A DNA stretch of 64,000 nucleotides from Scytonematopsis contorta HA4267-MV1. GTDB taxonomy: Bacteria; Cyanobacteriota; Cyanobacteriia; Cyanobacteriales; Nostocaceae. Under the pieces are notes generated by a model. It saw nothing but the letters and a program-made list of their open reading frames with translations. It did not search any database and was not told the origin of the DNA. The stretch is from assembly GCA_019359035.1 (NCBI GenBank), contig JAHHIC010000109.1:144225-208224 (forward strand), read 5' to 3'. Both the position numbers and the translations under genes were made by a program. Of the stretch, positions 25,937 to 33,779 are shown in pieces. Every line of letters begins with the position of its first letter. The first letter of the stretch is position 1.

Positions 25937-26326
25937 TTACGCCAGTGTTTCTGGACAGTAACCTAATCCCCGGACGAACTGCTGCCGGAAAGCTTCTATC
26001 TCCCCTTTTTCTGGGTTGCCATGCGAAACAATTGCTACTTGGTAGCGACGCATAACATCAACAGCTGACTGTCCAGCTTCTAAACTCCAAAATGCCATTT
26101 GTACGCGCATTGGTGGTTCGTAGCTTATTCCTAATTCATTAAAGAAAGCTCGAATGTCTCCATCCATTTGGTCACAAAGGGGGTATTTGAACTTAATTCT
26201 AACCACCCAACCATCTATTTGATGAATAACAGTCACGAAAGAAACGGGAATTTCTGGCTTGCCGTGCAAAAATTGGACTAACCGGAGGGTTAAACTGGCG
26301 TTGGCTAAGTAGTATAAATGTTCCAT
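25937..26326 (-). CDS. Conserved cyanobacterial hypothetical protein
   Basis: A 129-residue soluble protein beginning MEHLYYLANASLTLRLVQF. It has alternating beta and alpha segments (SFVTVIHQIDGWVVRIKF; AFFNELGISYEPP; YQVAIVSHGNPEKGEIEAF). No domain with a known role is recognised. Coding is supported by an uninterrupted frame with good composition and an ATG start. Convergent with the YraN gene; queA follows divergently. Confidence 0.7.
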   Translation of the reverse strand: MEHLYYLANASLTLRLVQFLHGKPEIPVSFVTVIHQIDGWVVRIKFKYPLCDQMDGDIRAFFNELGISYEPPMRVQMAFWSLEAGQSAVDVMRRYQVAIVSHGNPEKGEIEAFRQQFVRGLGYCPETLA

Positions 26327-26584
26327 ATGGGTACTGGGTTTGGTGCTTGAGATTTAAAGCCAATCCTATATATCTATTATTGGAAAAAACCTTGCATTTA
26401 CTGTTAGGGTAAATGCACCCGTTTTTGTATGGGGAGGTCTACCCAATTTTTTACGTTACTAATTATATATACATACGTGTTACTTATAGATATGTATATA
26501 AATTTTTACGGATTATATTGACCTCGGATGACTTAAAATTATTTAGTAAAGATAAGCTAAAGTTAGCTTTTTTCAAGTAGACCG

Positions 26585-27763
26585 ATGCAGCAAGAGTCAT
26601 TACAGGGCAATGTGAAAAATACTTCCAGCTCAGCGTCAGAGGATTTTAAATTAAAATCTAGGAACTATGACCGTTTTATATCTGGATATGATTACATACT
26701 TCCTCCAGAATTAATAGCCCAAAATCCAGCTAACCCTAGGGATAGTTCTCGTTTGCTGGTAGTAAATTCACCGAGTACAGGTGTAGAATTAGCTCCTTTA
26801 CATCAAATATTCCGCGATTTGCCGGATATATTGCAGACGGGGGATTTGCTGATAATGAATAACACAAAAGTTATTCCAGCGAGATTATACGGACGTAAAT
26901 CTACAGGTGCTGAGGTAGAGGTTTTACTTTTGGAAGAAAGAGGATATAACTGCTGGTTAGCATTAGTAAAACCAGGGAGACGCTTTAAACAAGATTCACA
27001 AATTATTTTTGAACCCCGAACTCCAACTCCCAACTCCCAACTCCCAATTCCCAACATTATCGCCACAGTTATAGGTACAGATGAAGCAACTGGAGGGCGT
27101 TTATTACAATTTGATGTTCCAGAAGGAAAACCTTTGGTGCAAATGTTAGAGTTTTTTGGTGAAGTTCCACTACCCCCGTATATTACACAATCCCAAGCTG
27201 AGAGCGAACAATATCAAACAGTTTATGCTGAAACTCCGGGAGCGATTGCAGCACCAACAGCGGGGTTACACTTTACACCGGAATTATTAGAACGGCTGCG
27301 CGACAAAGGTATAAATCAAGCCTTTTTGACCTTGCATGTTGGAGTAGGGACATTTCGTCCAGTAGAAGTAGAAGATGTTACTACCCACGTTATGCATGAA
27401 GAGTGGATTGAAGTTCCTGGGGAGACTGTAGAAAAAATCCGTGCGACCAAAGCTGCTGGGGGTAGAATTATCGCAGTGGGAACAACGGCTGTTCGTGCTT
27501 TAGAAGGAGCAGCTAGTATATCAGGGAAATTAGAACCCTATTGCGGTAAAACTAACCTATTTATTTATCCCGGTTATGAATGGCAAGTAGTTGAAGGTTT
27601 GATTACTAATTTCCACTTACCCCGTTCTAGTCTGTTGATGTTAGTAAGCGCTTTAATTGGTCGTTTGAGGTTGCTAAGTATTTATCAAGAAGCCGTTGAG
27701 CAAAAATATCGCTTTTACTCTTTTGGTGATGCCATGATAATTTTGCCAGAAGGGAGAGGCTAA
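26585..27763 (+). CDS. queA: tRNA preQ1(34) S-adenosylmethionine ribosyltransferase-isomerase
   Basis: Transfers and isomerises the ribosyl part of SAM onto preQ1 in tRNA (queuosine pathway). Family blocks: DYILPPELIAQNPANPRDSSRL (about 36-57), GDLLIMNNTKVIPARLYG (83-100), EVLLLEERG, APTAGLHFTPELL (about 225), FLTLHVGVGTFRPV and TNFHLPRSSLLMLVSALIG near the C terminus. It is 392 residues, versus about 340-360 in most bacteria. Part of the excess is an N-terminal tail of 30 residues, and part an insert of about 12 residues (TPTPNSQLPIPN, near 146-157) encoded by a CCCAACT heptamer array inside the gene. The reading frame is intact through the array. Confidence 0.96.
   Translation: MQQESLQGNVKNTSSSASEDFKLKSRNYDRFISGYDYILPPELIAQNPANPRDSSRLLVVNSPSTGVELAPLHQIFRDLPDILQTGDLLIMNNTKVIPARLYGRKSTGAEVEVLLLEERGYNCWLALVKPGRRFKQDSQIIFEPRTPTPNSQLPIPNIIATVIGTDEATGGRLLQFDVPEGKPLVQMLEFFGEVPLPPYITQSQAESEQYQTVYAETPGAIAAPTAGLHFTPELLERLRDKGINQAFLTLHVGVGTFRPVEVEDVTTHVMHEEWIEVPGETVEKIRATKAAGGRIIAVGTTAVRALEGAASISGKLEPYCGKTNLFIYPGYEWQVVEGLITNFHLPRSSLLMLVSALIGRLRLLSIYQEAVEQKYRFYSFGDAMIILPEGRG
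27013..27054. repeat. CCCAACT heptamer array inside queA
   Basis: Six 7-base units (CCGAACT, CCAACT, CCCAACT twice, CCCAATT, CCCAAC) in frame in the coding region, encoding a Pro/Asn/Ser-rich loop. The array resembles the intergenic arrays at 6218-6418. Confidence 0.9.
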
Positions 27764-27773
27764 GTGCTATGAC

Positions 27774-28020
27774 TGTCATTGCGTTCACGAAGTGCTCCCT
27801 CTTAGGGAGTGGAGGAACGACGAAGCAATCTCATAATCTATGTTTATTGTAAGAAGCTGAAACTGTCATTGCGTTAGGAGTATCCCAATTTTGCAAAAAA
27901 CCCTGAAATAAATTATCCGAAGCGGACGCTGGCGCGAACGGGCTAAAAGCTTAAACCCGTTGAAACGGGTTGAAGAACTAATTTTAGTTAGCTTTAGTGT
28001 TCCTTTAGCTTTTAGCCCGA
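27774..28020. repeat. Dispersed repeats, including hairpin element copy 2
   Basis: From 27776 the element GTCATTGCGTTCACGAAGTG occurs, half of the palindrome also found at 36271-36303. From 27919 to 28019 there is AAGCGGACGCTGGCGCG followed by GGGCTAAAAGC (27948) and its complement GCTTTTAGCCC (28009), with AACCCGTTGAAACGGGTT inside. This is copy 2 of the element at 15300-15440, in opposite orientation. Confidence 0.78.
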
Positions 28021-28132
28021 AAGACCAAGTACTTCAAATCTAAAAAGTCTGACTTGATAAAAAATATTTTCACTTGAAGATAGTTGATTTAAGAAACTAA
28101 AATATAGTCATATCGTTAGTAAATTACTTAAG

Positions 28133-29227
28133 ATGGTAAATTATCGTAAAACATTTACAGAGCTAGAAAAAGCTGGATCTAAATTTTGGCCTACAGAACT
28201 CTCAGAGAAAGAAGCACAGTTAAGCGCAATACCTCTTTTGATAGAGACGCACGAAACATTCATTAATATTTTAAGTGTGAATGTGTCAAGTATTGAAGAA
28301 TTTTTTAGTACGATTGAATCTTCTAACTTACCTGCCAATTTATTTTTGAAGCATTTAGTCATTCTTTCTGACTTTGGTGGAGAGATGCTAAGGCGAGTCA
28401 GCAATGAGTTTGTAAATTTATTTCCTCAAGGGAAGTTTAATTATTATTGGCTAGGGGAAGATAAAACATATAATTTTAAAAACTTTGATAATATAAACAA
28501 AAAACTTGTAGCGAAGTTTAGTAATGAAAAGTTAAAAATACGTGATAAGGATTTATCTATAACAATACAGAAGCACGCATCATCAGCAACTGGTAATATT
28601 TTAAGTAATTCACAAAAAGATATTATTGCTTTACTTTTATTTGGTAGTGCTTACTCTAGTGGTAGCGAAGACGAAAATGATGTTGCTTCAATTTTAGCAA
28701 AATGTGAGATTGGTTCATATTTAGGTAAGCCAGATGAGCTAAATAAATTTCTTAAACAACGTTATATTTATGTTAGTAGAGTTACAGCGGGAGCCACATC
28801 GAATAGCCTTGGTCAAATTGCCCAGAAATATGTAGCAGACTTCATAAAACAAAATATTAGTCAAAGTTCAGTAAAGATTAAATCAGGTAGTAGACTACCA
28901 AGAGTTACTCACACAGATGAAGCAACGGGAAGATTAACCTCATTTGATATTGTTGTCACAAATGATACTAAATATGTTGCTGTAGAAGTTAGTTTTCAGG
29001 TAACTACAAATAGCGTGATAGAGAGAAAAAGTGGGCAAGCAAAGTCTAGGTATGAGCAAGTTGAATATGCAGGACATAAAATTGCTTACGTAATAGACGG
29101 AGCAGGGAATTTTGAAAGACGTAGCGCTATAACAAATATTTGCTCATATAGTCATTGTACAGTAGCTTTTTCTAGTAGTGAATTAAGTATTCTTTGTAAT
29201 TTTATACAAGATTTTTTGAATTCGTAG
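28133..29227 (+). CDS. Probable type II restriction endonuclease (PD-(D/E)xK-like)
   Basis: A 364-residue protein directly in front of a C5 cytosine methyltransferase, 48 bases apart on the same strand, the usual layout of a type II system. The N-terminal part is unrecognised. At the C-terminal third SFDIVVTND (Asp272) and YVAVEVSFQ (Glu285, then V-S in place of the usual x-Lys) resemble a PD-(D/E)xK catalytic core with a changed last residue; RLPRVTHTDEATGR precedes it. R-M systems of about this size (roughly 350-residue endonuclease with 420-430-residue methylase) include the HgiCI/BanI type, but I cannot determine specificity. AT-rich codon use is consistent with horizontal transfer. Confidence 0.72.
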   Translation: MVNYRKTFTELEKAGSKFWPTELSEKEAQLSAIPLLIETHETFINILSVNVSSIEEFFSTIESSNLPANLFLKHLVILSDFGGEMLRRVSNEFVNLFPQGKFNYYWLGEDKTYNFKNFDNINKKLVAKFSNEKLKIRDKDLSITIQKHASSATGNILSNSQKDIIALLLFGSAYSSGSEDENDVASILAKCEIGSYLGKPDELNKFLKQRYIYVSRVTAGATSNSLGQIAQKYVADFIKQNISQSSVKIKSGSRLPRVTHTDEATGRLTSFDIVVTNDTKYVAVEVSFQVTTNSVIERKSGQAKSRYEQVEYAGHKIAYVIDGAGNFERRSAITNICSYSHCTVAFSSSELSILCNFIQDFLNS

Positions 29228-29275
29228 CTGAATTAGTGTAATATTCATAAATAGAATTATGTTGAAAATCATAAA

Positions 29276-30577
29276 ATGGAAAAGATACGATTTATTGACT
29301 TATTTTCTGGTATCGGAGGAATCCGGTTAGCATTTGAGCAAGCTGCAAACTCAATGAATTTAGAGACAAGGTGTGTACTGAGTAGCGAAATAAAAGCTGA
29401 TGCTAAGCTGGTATATGAAAATAACTTTAAAGAAATACCTCAGGGAGATATTAAAAATATAGCTGAACTGCCAGAGCATGATGTATTATTAGCAGGTTTT
29501 CCATGTCAGTCATTTTCCTATGCTGGTAAAAAAGAGGGGTTTGGGGATACGAGAGGAACATTATTTTTTGAGATAATAAGACTTATAGATAGTTATAAGC
29601 CAACAGCATTTATTTTTGAAAATGTTAGAGGTTTATATGCTCACGATAATGGTAATACATTAGAAACTATAAGATATGAAATGCGGAAAAGAGGCTATAG
29701 TTTTGAGACATTACTACTAAATAGTGTGAATTTTGGTTTACCACAAAATCGTGTCAGACTTTATTTAGTAGGTTTTTTAAATAAAAAGCCTAAATTAAGT
29801 TTAGTCTCTGATTTAGGCCCACAAGATTCTCACTCATACAATCATCAGCAGCTTTCTTTATTTAATACATTTACTCAACCTCCTATAGTCGCAGATATTT
29901 TAGAAGATAACCCTGATTCAAAATACAATTGTTCTTCGGATTTTGTTAATGCGCTAAAAAAAGTTATTAATAATAATTTTAATCACTTACATGGGTGTAG
30001 ATTAATTGATTACAGAGGCGGAAATTCGATTCATTCATGGGAACTTGGGCTTAGAGGAGAATGTAGCAGAGAAGAAATTGAATTAATGAATATTTTTATT
30101 TTGAAGCGAAGAAATAAAGAATTTGGCAATCATCAAGATGGTAAACTTTTAACTCAAGAACAAATTGCGAGCTTCTTTAAGCATTCTAAGCTAGAAAATA
30201 TTCTAGAATCTTTGGTACAAAAAAAATATTTACAAGTAGTTAATAATAAGTATAAACCCGTTGCAGGTAATTTTTCATTTGAAGTCTATAAATTTTTAGA
30301 CCCAAATAAAATAGCAGTGACCTTAGTTGCTAGCGACGCTAATAGATTGGGGATATATCATAATGGTCGAGTCAGAAAGATTACTCCCAGAGAAGCCGCA
30401 AGACTTCAAGGTTTTCCTGATAGTTTTATTTTGCATCCAAATGATGATAAAGCATATTACCAACTTGGTAATTCGGTTAGCATTAATGTAGTAGAAGCTG
30501 TGGCTAAAGAGGTTTTGATTAATTTGCTTGAAAAGAAAACTCTTATAAAGCAAAAGCTTGATTTTGCTTATACTTAA
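29276..30577 (+). CDS. DNA cytosine-5 methyltransferase
   Basis: 433 residues with the ordered motifs of C5 DNA methyltransferases: I DLFSGIGGIRLAF (8-20), IV GFPCQSFSYAGKKEGF with catalytic Cys77, VI ENVRGL (115-120), VIII QNRVRLYLVG, then a target-recognition region of about 130 residues (about 205-340), IX PREAARLQGFPDSF and X YYQLGNSVSINVVEAV near the C terminus. It methylates cytosine at C5 at an unknown sequence, protecting DNA from the upstream nuclease. The variable region contains an insertion ELGLRGECSREEIELMN that I do not recognise. The gene converges with the orphan higA. Confidence 0.95.
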   Translation: MEKIRFIDLFSGIGGIRLAFEQAANSMNLETRCVLSSEIKADAKLVYENNFKEIPQGDIKNIAELPEHDVLLAGFPCQSFSYAGKKEGFGDTRGTLFFEIIRLIDSYKPTAFIFENVRGLYAHDNGNTLETIRYEMRKRGYSFETLLLNSVNFGLPQNRVRLYLVGFLNKKPKLSLVSDLGPQDSHSYNHQQLSLFNTFTQPPIVADILEDNPDSKYNCSSDFVNALKKVINNNFNHLHGCRLIDYRGGNSIHSWELGLRGECSREEIELMNIFILKRRNKEFGNHQDGKLLTQEQIASFFKHSKLENILESLVQKKYLQVVNNKYKPVAGNFSFEVYKFLDPNKIAVTLVASDANRLGIYHNGRVRKITPREAARLQGFPDSFILHPNDDKAYYQLGNSVSINVVEAVAKEVLINLLEKKTLIKQKLDFAYT

Positions 30578-30635
30578 TTCTGTAATTTTATTCTTTCTCA
30601 ATAATGGTGTGGTAGAAATGATACTGTAATTGTTC

Positions 30636-30950
30636 TCAAGAGGTACTGAGTGAATTACGAGGCTGAATTTTGGCTAGTTCTTCAGTCTCTGAATCCAAAA
30701 CGTGATACAAGTCCCAACGTAGTTGCAGGTTCATCCAAAAATTAGCCGAAGTACCGAAGTATTTCCCCAATCGTAGTGCAATACCAGGAGTTATTGTTTT
30801 ATCTCCCTGCACCAGTTGATTAATTTCCTGTTCGGGAATATTAATAGCTATGCCAAGTTCCCCAGGAGTAATCGCCATTGGAATCAGAAATTCCTCTAAA
30901 AGCATTTCTCCAGGATGAGTGGGTTGTCGATGAGTTGGAACACGAATCAT
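30636..30950 (-). CDS. higA: HigA-type XRE-family antitoxin, without a neighbouring toxin
   Basis: 104 residues. The sequence PTHPGEMLLEEFLIPMAITPGELG is the signature start of HigA antitoxins, followed by an HTH (ELGIAINIPEQEINQLVQG) and ALRLGKYFGTSANFWMNLQ, also strongly conserved in HigA. HigA normally follows a higB toxin gene of about 90 codons. Here the upstream minus-strand sequence (30951-31213) has no such gene; instead it holds a deleted MITE copy at 30987-31026. It may be a free transcription repressor or a relic of a complete toxin-antitoxin pair. Confidence 0.88.
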   Translation of the reverse strand: MIRVPTHRQPTHPGEMLLEEFLIPMAITPGELGIAINIPEQEINQLVQGDKTITPGIALRLGKYFGTSANFWMNLQLRWDLYHVLDSETEELAKIQPRNSLSTS

Positions 30951-30986
30951 GGGTTTTTAGTCTCCAATTTAATTTTAGTGATATAT

Positions 30987-31026
30987 CACAAGCCAGTGAC
31001 TAAAGTCACTGGCTGGCTGGCTTGTG
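30987..31026. mobile_element. Shortened relative of the 16.7-kb MITE
   Basis: CACAAGCCAGTGACT, AA, AGTCACTGGCT, GGCTGG, CTTGTG: the ends and inner palindrome of the MITE at 16683-16977 without its centre. The flank after it (GTATGCATG, then AATATTTTATTTATAAA) matches the right flank of the longer element almost exactly. Confidence 0.75.
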
Positions 31027-31213
31027 GTATGCATGATGTTTAATATTTTATTTATAAAAACCCTCTTAGTTATTGAAGCAAATACCCAAATACAACTTTC
31101 CCCCAGGTTTCACCCCATCGGAATTTCCTCGTTGCATTTTCCTGAGAGTTTGACCCAATTTTTGGGAACCCTAACTTACAAGGATTACGCAACAAGCGCA
31201 GGGATAGCGATTC

Positions 31214-32515
31214 ATGTTTAACAAAAATCTGGTTTTTCAGGTGTTTCTCCGTTCCTCAAAACTTATTATTTTGAGTTGTATGGGAGCCTTTCTGGCTTTG
31301 ATAACACCTACGTTCACTCAGCAAGCATCAAGCAAGTTGCTGGCACAATCGCCAAATGTAGTTACACAAGACTTGGAAGCTGCTAGTTTCTACCAGCAAG
31401 GAGTGGTACGTTATAACAATAAAGATTATGTGGGTGCAGAAAATTCTTTGCGAGCAGCTTTGCAAAGAGACCCTAATTTGGGTTTAGCGCGAAATTACCT
31501 GGGTAATTTGATGTTACAGCAAAATCGTCCAGAGGCTGCAGTGCAAGAGTATGCAGAAGCAATTAGGCTGAATCCAAATTTTGCTGAAGCTTATTACAAT
31601 TTGGGTTTAGCGTTGCAGCGTCAAGGACAGAGAGAAGCTGCGGTTACTGCTTACCGTCAAGCTTTAGTGATAGAGCCAACAATGACCGCTGCTCATTACA
31701 ATCTTGGTTTAATATTCTATGAGCAAGGACAATCGGATGAAGCAATTGCTTCCTATCAACAAGCAATAAATTTTGATGGTCGTAATGCAGATGCTTTCAT
31801 GAATTTAGGGTTAGCTCTCCAACAACAAGGAAAAATGTCGGAAGCGATTACTGCATTTAGGCAAGCAATGCAGCTAAATCCGGAAAATGCTGCGGCTTAT
31901 AATAATTTGGGAAGTTTATTTGCAATGCAAGGTCAAACGACTGAAGCTATTGCCACTTATAAAGAGGCTATTCGTCGTATTCCTGATAATGCCGCAGCTT
32001 ATTACAATTTGGGGATTACTTGGTATAACCAGGGTGAATTAAAGAAAGCAAATAGTGCATTTCAACGCGCTCGTAAGCACTACAGCGACCAAGGTAATTT
32101 TCAACAACTTCAACGGGTTGAGCTGTTTATTCAACAAATTGCTCGGGGAGAAAGACAACCTCAGGTTAGCCCTGTTGCAACTCCGACAATGAATGTTGAA
32201 CAACCCATGCAGCAGACTCCTACAGAAAATCAAAACCAACCTAGCAATGTGCCAGTTTCTGTAGAGCAACCAATGCAGGAGCCACAAATAGATTCTCCTG
32301 GGGAAATACCTTCGGAAACACCAGCTAACACTAGTGCTGAACCAGTTTCCTTAGATAAAAATAAAGCACCAACAACCCAATTTGTGGAGTTTTCTACAGG
32401 TGACCAGATGAATCCTGCTGCTATGCCGACTACCACTGAACAACAACAGAATTCACAAGAAGAACCGCAAAATCCGGAAGTTCCTACAGAATTACTGCTT
32501 CCTGCTACTAATTAG
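31214..32515 (+). CDS. Exported TPR-repeat protein
   Basis: 433 residues. Residues 10-45 form a hydrophobic signal or anchor (KLIILSCMGAFLALITPTF). From about 55 to 305 there are seven TPR units with the consensus pattern (for example PNFAEAYYNLGLALQRQGQ, PENAAAYNNLGSLFAMQGQ, PDNAAAYYNLGITWYNQG). Residues 310-433 are low-complexity, rich in Pro, Gln, Thr and Glu. TPRs bind protein partners; this combination (exported TPR plus a disordered tail) is common in cyanobacteria and its partners are unknown. Nearby genes give no clue. Confidence 0.9.
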   Translation: MFNKNLVFQVFLRSSKLIILSCMGAFLALITPTFTQQASSKLLAQSPNVVTQDLEAASFYQQGVVRYNNKDYVGAENSLRAALQRDPNLGLARNYLGNLMLQQNRPEAAVQEYAEAIRLNPNFAEAYYNLGLALQRQGQREAAVTAYRQALVIEPTMTAAHYNLGLIFYEQGQSDEAIASYQQAINFDGRNADAFMNLGLALQQQGKMSEAITAFRQAMQLNPENAAAYNNLGSLFAMQGQTTEAIATYKEAIRRIPDNAAAYYNLGITWYNQGELKKANSAFQRARKHYSDQGNFQQLQRVELFIQQIARGERQPQVSPVATPTMNVEQPMQQTPTENQNQPSNVPVSVEQPMQEPQIDSPGEIPSETPANTSAEPVSLDKNKAPTTQFVEFSTGDQMNPAAMPTTTEQQQNSQEEPQNPEVPTELLLPATN

Positions 32516-32827
32516 TGGTTGACCTCAACAATTCAAAATTCAAAATTCAAAATTCAAAATTTAAGAATGGGGCAATTTTGAATTTATTAATTTAGAGTGG
32601 GTACTTGCGTTCACTACGTTGTGCGTCGCGCTAACACGCTCATCTATGATTTAGTGGCATCCTATTAGTGGTGGGTACAAGCCCCCACTAATTGCAATTT
32701 TGTTCGCGTTCACATTGTGTGCCTCGAAGAGGCATAGTGGAGCGGAGCGCTCCTGATTGAATTTTGAATTTTGAATTTTGAATTTTGAATTGATGTGACT
32801 GTTGGCTGTTGGCTGACAGGCAACAGT
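32516..32827. repeat. Inverted pair of ATTCAAA arrays and dispersed repeats
   Basis: Four copies of ATTCAAA (about 32529-32560) and four to five copies of its complement (about 32757-32791) face each other about 200 bases apart. Between them lie GCGTTCACTACGTTGTGCGTCGCGC (repeat also at 15398-15422, inverted) and GTGGAGCGGAGCGCTCC. A further CTGTTGG heptamer run is at 32798-32827. No gene. Confidence 0.85.
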
Positions 32828-33235
32828 TTACTGTACTAGATAACTACGCCAAATTGCTTTTTCGTCGTTGCTGCTGTTGTCGGGAAGTAATAAACGCCAA
32901 GTTTTTCCTTCTTTTTGAACCTGTAGGTATAAGTCGAATTCTTTTTTCTCTTTTTTTAGCTGACGTTCTGGCAAATTAAAAGTTAGGTCGTAGGTTCCCT
33001 GGATATGGTAGCTCGGTAACTTTTGAATATATATCGGGTCTTGCTTTTTCACAAATACCCGCTTGATTTCAAAATCTTGGAAATTAACGTCCAACTGCTG
33101 ACTCAGTAACTGTTTGGTTTGCTCCAGTTCTACTGCGATCGCCTTTTTGATTAACTGGCCACCTGGGGGATAGACATTAACCCCGCAGCCAGTCAAGAGT
33201 ATGAGTAAAATTACTGTCAAAAAGAGCCGCACCAT
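32828..33235 (-). CDS. Small putative lipoprotein
   Basis: 135 residues from the ATG at 33235. Residues 1-17 form a hydrophobic signal ending LLILLTGCG, with a plausible lipobox (L-L-T-G-C) and Cys16 as the lipidation site. The remainder is charged with alternating strands (LPSYHIQGTYDLTFNLPERQ; EFDLYLQVQKEGKTWRLL). Unknown function; small cyanobacterial lipoproteins of this kind are widespread. An alternative start 16 codons upstream has no signal peptide character and is rejected. A HIP1 octamer lies inside. Confidence 0.82.
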   Translation of the reverse strand: MVRLFLTVILLILLTGCGVNVYPPGGQLIKKAIAVELEQTKQLLSQQLDVNFQDFEIKRVFVKKQDPIYIQKLPSYHIQGTYDLTFNLPERQLKKEKKEFDLYLQVQKEGKTWRLLLPDNSSNDEKAIWRSYLVQ

Positions 33236-33284
33236 TATTGTTTCGTCTATATTTATTAGATTCTCAAAAAATAGTATAACCACT

Positions 33285-33312
33285 GTGGAGACGTTACATG
33301 TAACGTCTCTAC
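33285..33312. repeat. 28-bp palindrome, GTAGAGACG family, TTACATGTAA centre
   Basis: GTGGAGACG-TTACATGTAA-CGTCTCTAC, nearly fully self-complementary (one A/G position wobbles). Located 50 bases upstream of the lipoprotein gene, in the divergent spacer. Confidence 0.85.
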
Positions 33313-33380
33313 ATTTTGCGGTCTCTTGTTATCAATGACATAAGCTGTGATTATAAATATATAATAAATCTATTTTTTCT

Positions 33381-33394
33381 GTAACAACGGTTAC
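33381..33394. promoter_or_regulatory. NtcA-type box upstream of the 51-residue gene
   Basis: GTA-N8-TAC matches the NtcA consensus (GTAACAACGGTTAC). A -10-like TATGAT follows at 33402-33407, only seven bases past the box, so the box would be centred at roughly -26 and not at -41.5. Such placement fits repression more than class II activation. Confidence 0.6.
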
Positions 33395-33453
33395 TAAAAT
33401 ATATGATATGTTAGAGAGAGGAAACAATAAATGCAAAAAACAGAGAAATATCT

Positions 33454-33609
33454 ATGATTACCAACAGACAAGAAGCTGCTAGACTAGCAGATAAAGCCCA
33501 CCGCCAAAATATCCTTAAGGGTCTGGAGCATCGGCTGAAAGTGGCTAGGGATAAGGGGGACGAAAATTTAATTAGACACTTAGAAGCGGAGATAAAGCAT
33601 TTCGCTTAA
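33454..33609 (+). CDS. 51-residue charged small protein, candidate PirA (PII-interacting regulator of arginine synthesis)
   Basis: MITNRQEAARLADKAHRQ and then a helical, highly charged remainder (LEHRLKVARDKGDENLIRHL, ending EAEIKHFA), 51 residues, ATG at 33454 with GAGAAA before it. It is below the usual length cut for automated calling. The size, the helical charged cluster and the NtcA box 60 bases upstream fit PirA (Ssr0692-type), a small protein that binds the PII signal protein and modulates N-acetylglutamate kinase and arginine flux, and whose gene is NtcA-repressed. I did not compare residues with the known protein, so this remains a candidate. A clear terminator follows. Confidence 0.6.
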   Translation: MITNRQEAARLADKAHRQNILKGLEHRLKVARDKGDENLIRHLEAEIKHFA

Positions 33610-33668
33610 GCAATAGTTGAATTTATAAATTAATTTAAGAATTGTAAATGCAATAAGTATATATACTG

Positions 33669-33696
33669 GGGGCTATCGAAACAGTAGCCCCTTTCT
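33669..33696 (+). terminator. Intrinsic terminator of the 51-residue gene
   Basis: GGGGCTA (33669-33675) and TAGCCCC (33685-33691) form a 7-bp stem with a nine-base loop, followed by TTTCT. It lies 60 bases after the stop codon at 33609. Confidence 0.85.
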
Positions 33697-33744
33697 GTAT
33701 AGGGTTAGCCGTACGCACATGTACAAAAATAATGTGATGTACTT

Positions 33745-33772
33745 GTGGAGACGTGATATATCACGTCTCTAC
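33745..33772. repeat. 28-bp palindrome, GTAGAGACG family, TGATATATCA centre
   Basis: GTGGAGACG-TGATATATCA-CGTCTCTAC immediately downstream of the sugar transferase gene. Its ends equal those of the copy at 33285, its centre is different but still self-complementary. Confidence 0.85.
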
Positions 33773-33779
33773 ATTCTTG

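Noticed and set aside
31024..31221. 65-codon plus-strand frame ahead of the TPR gene
   Set aside because: Begins in the MITE remnant and overlaps the real gene start; no coding features.
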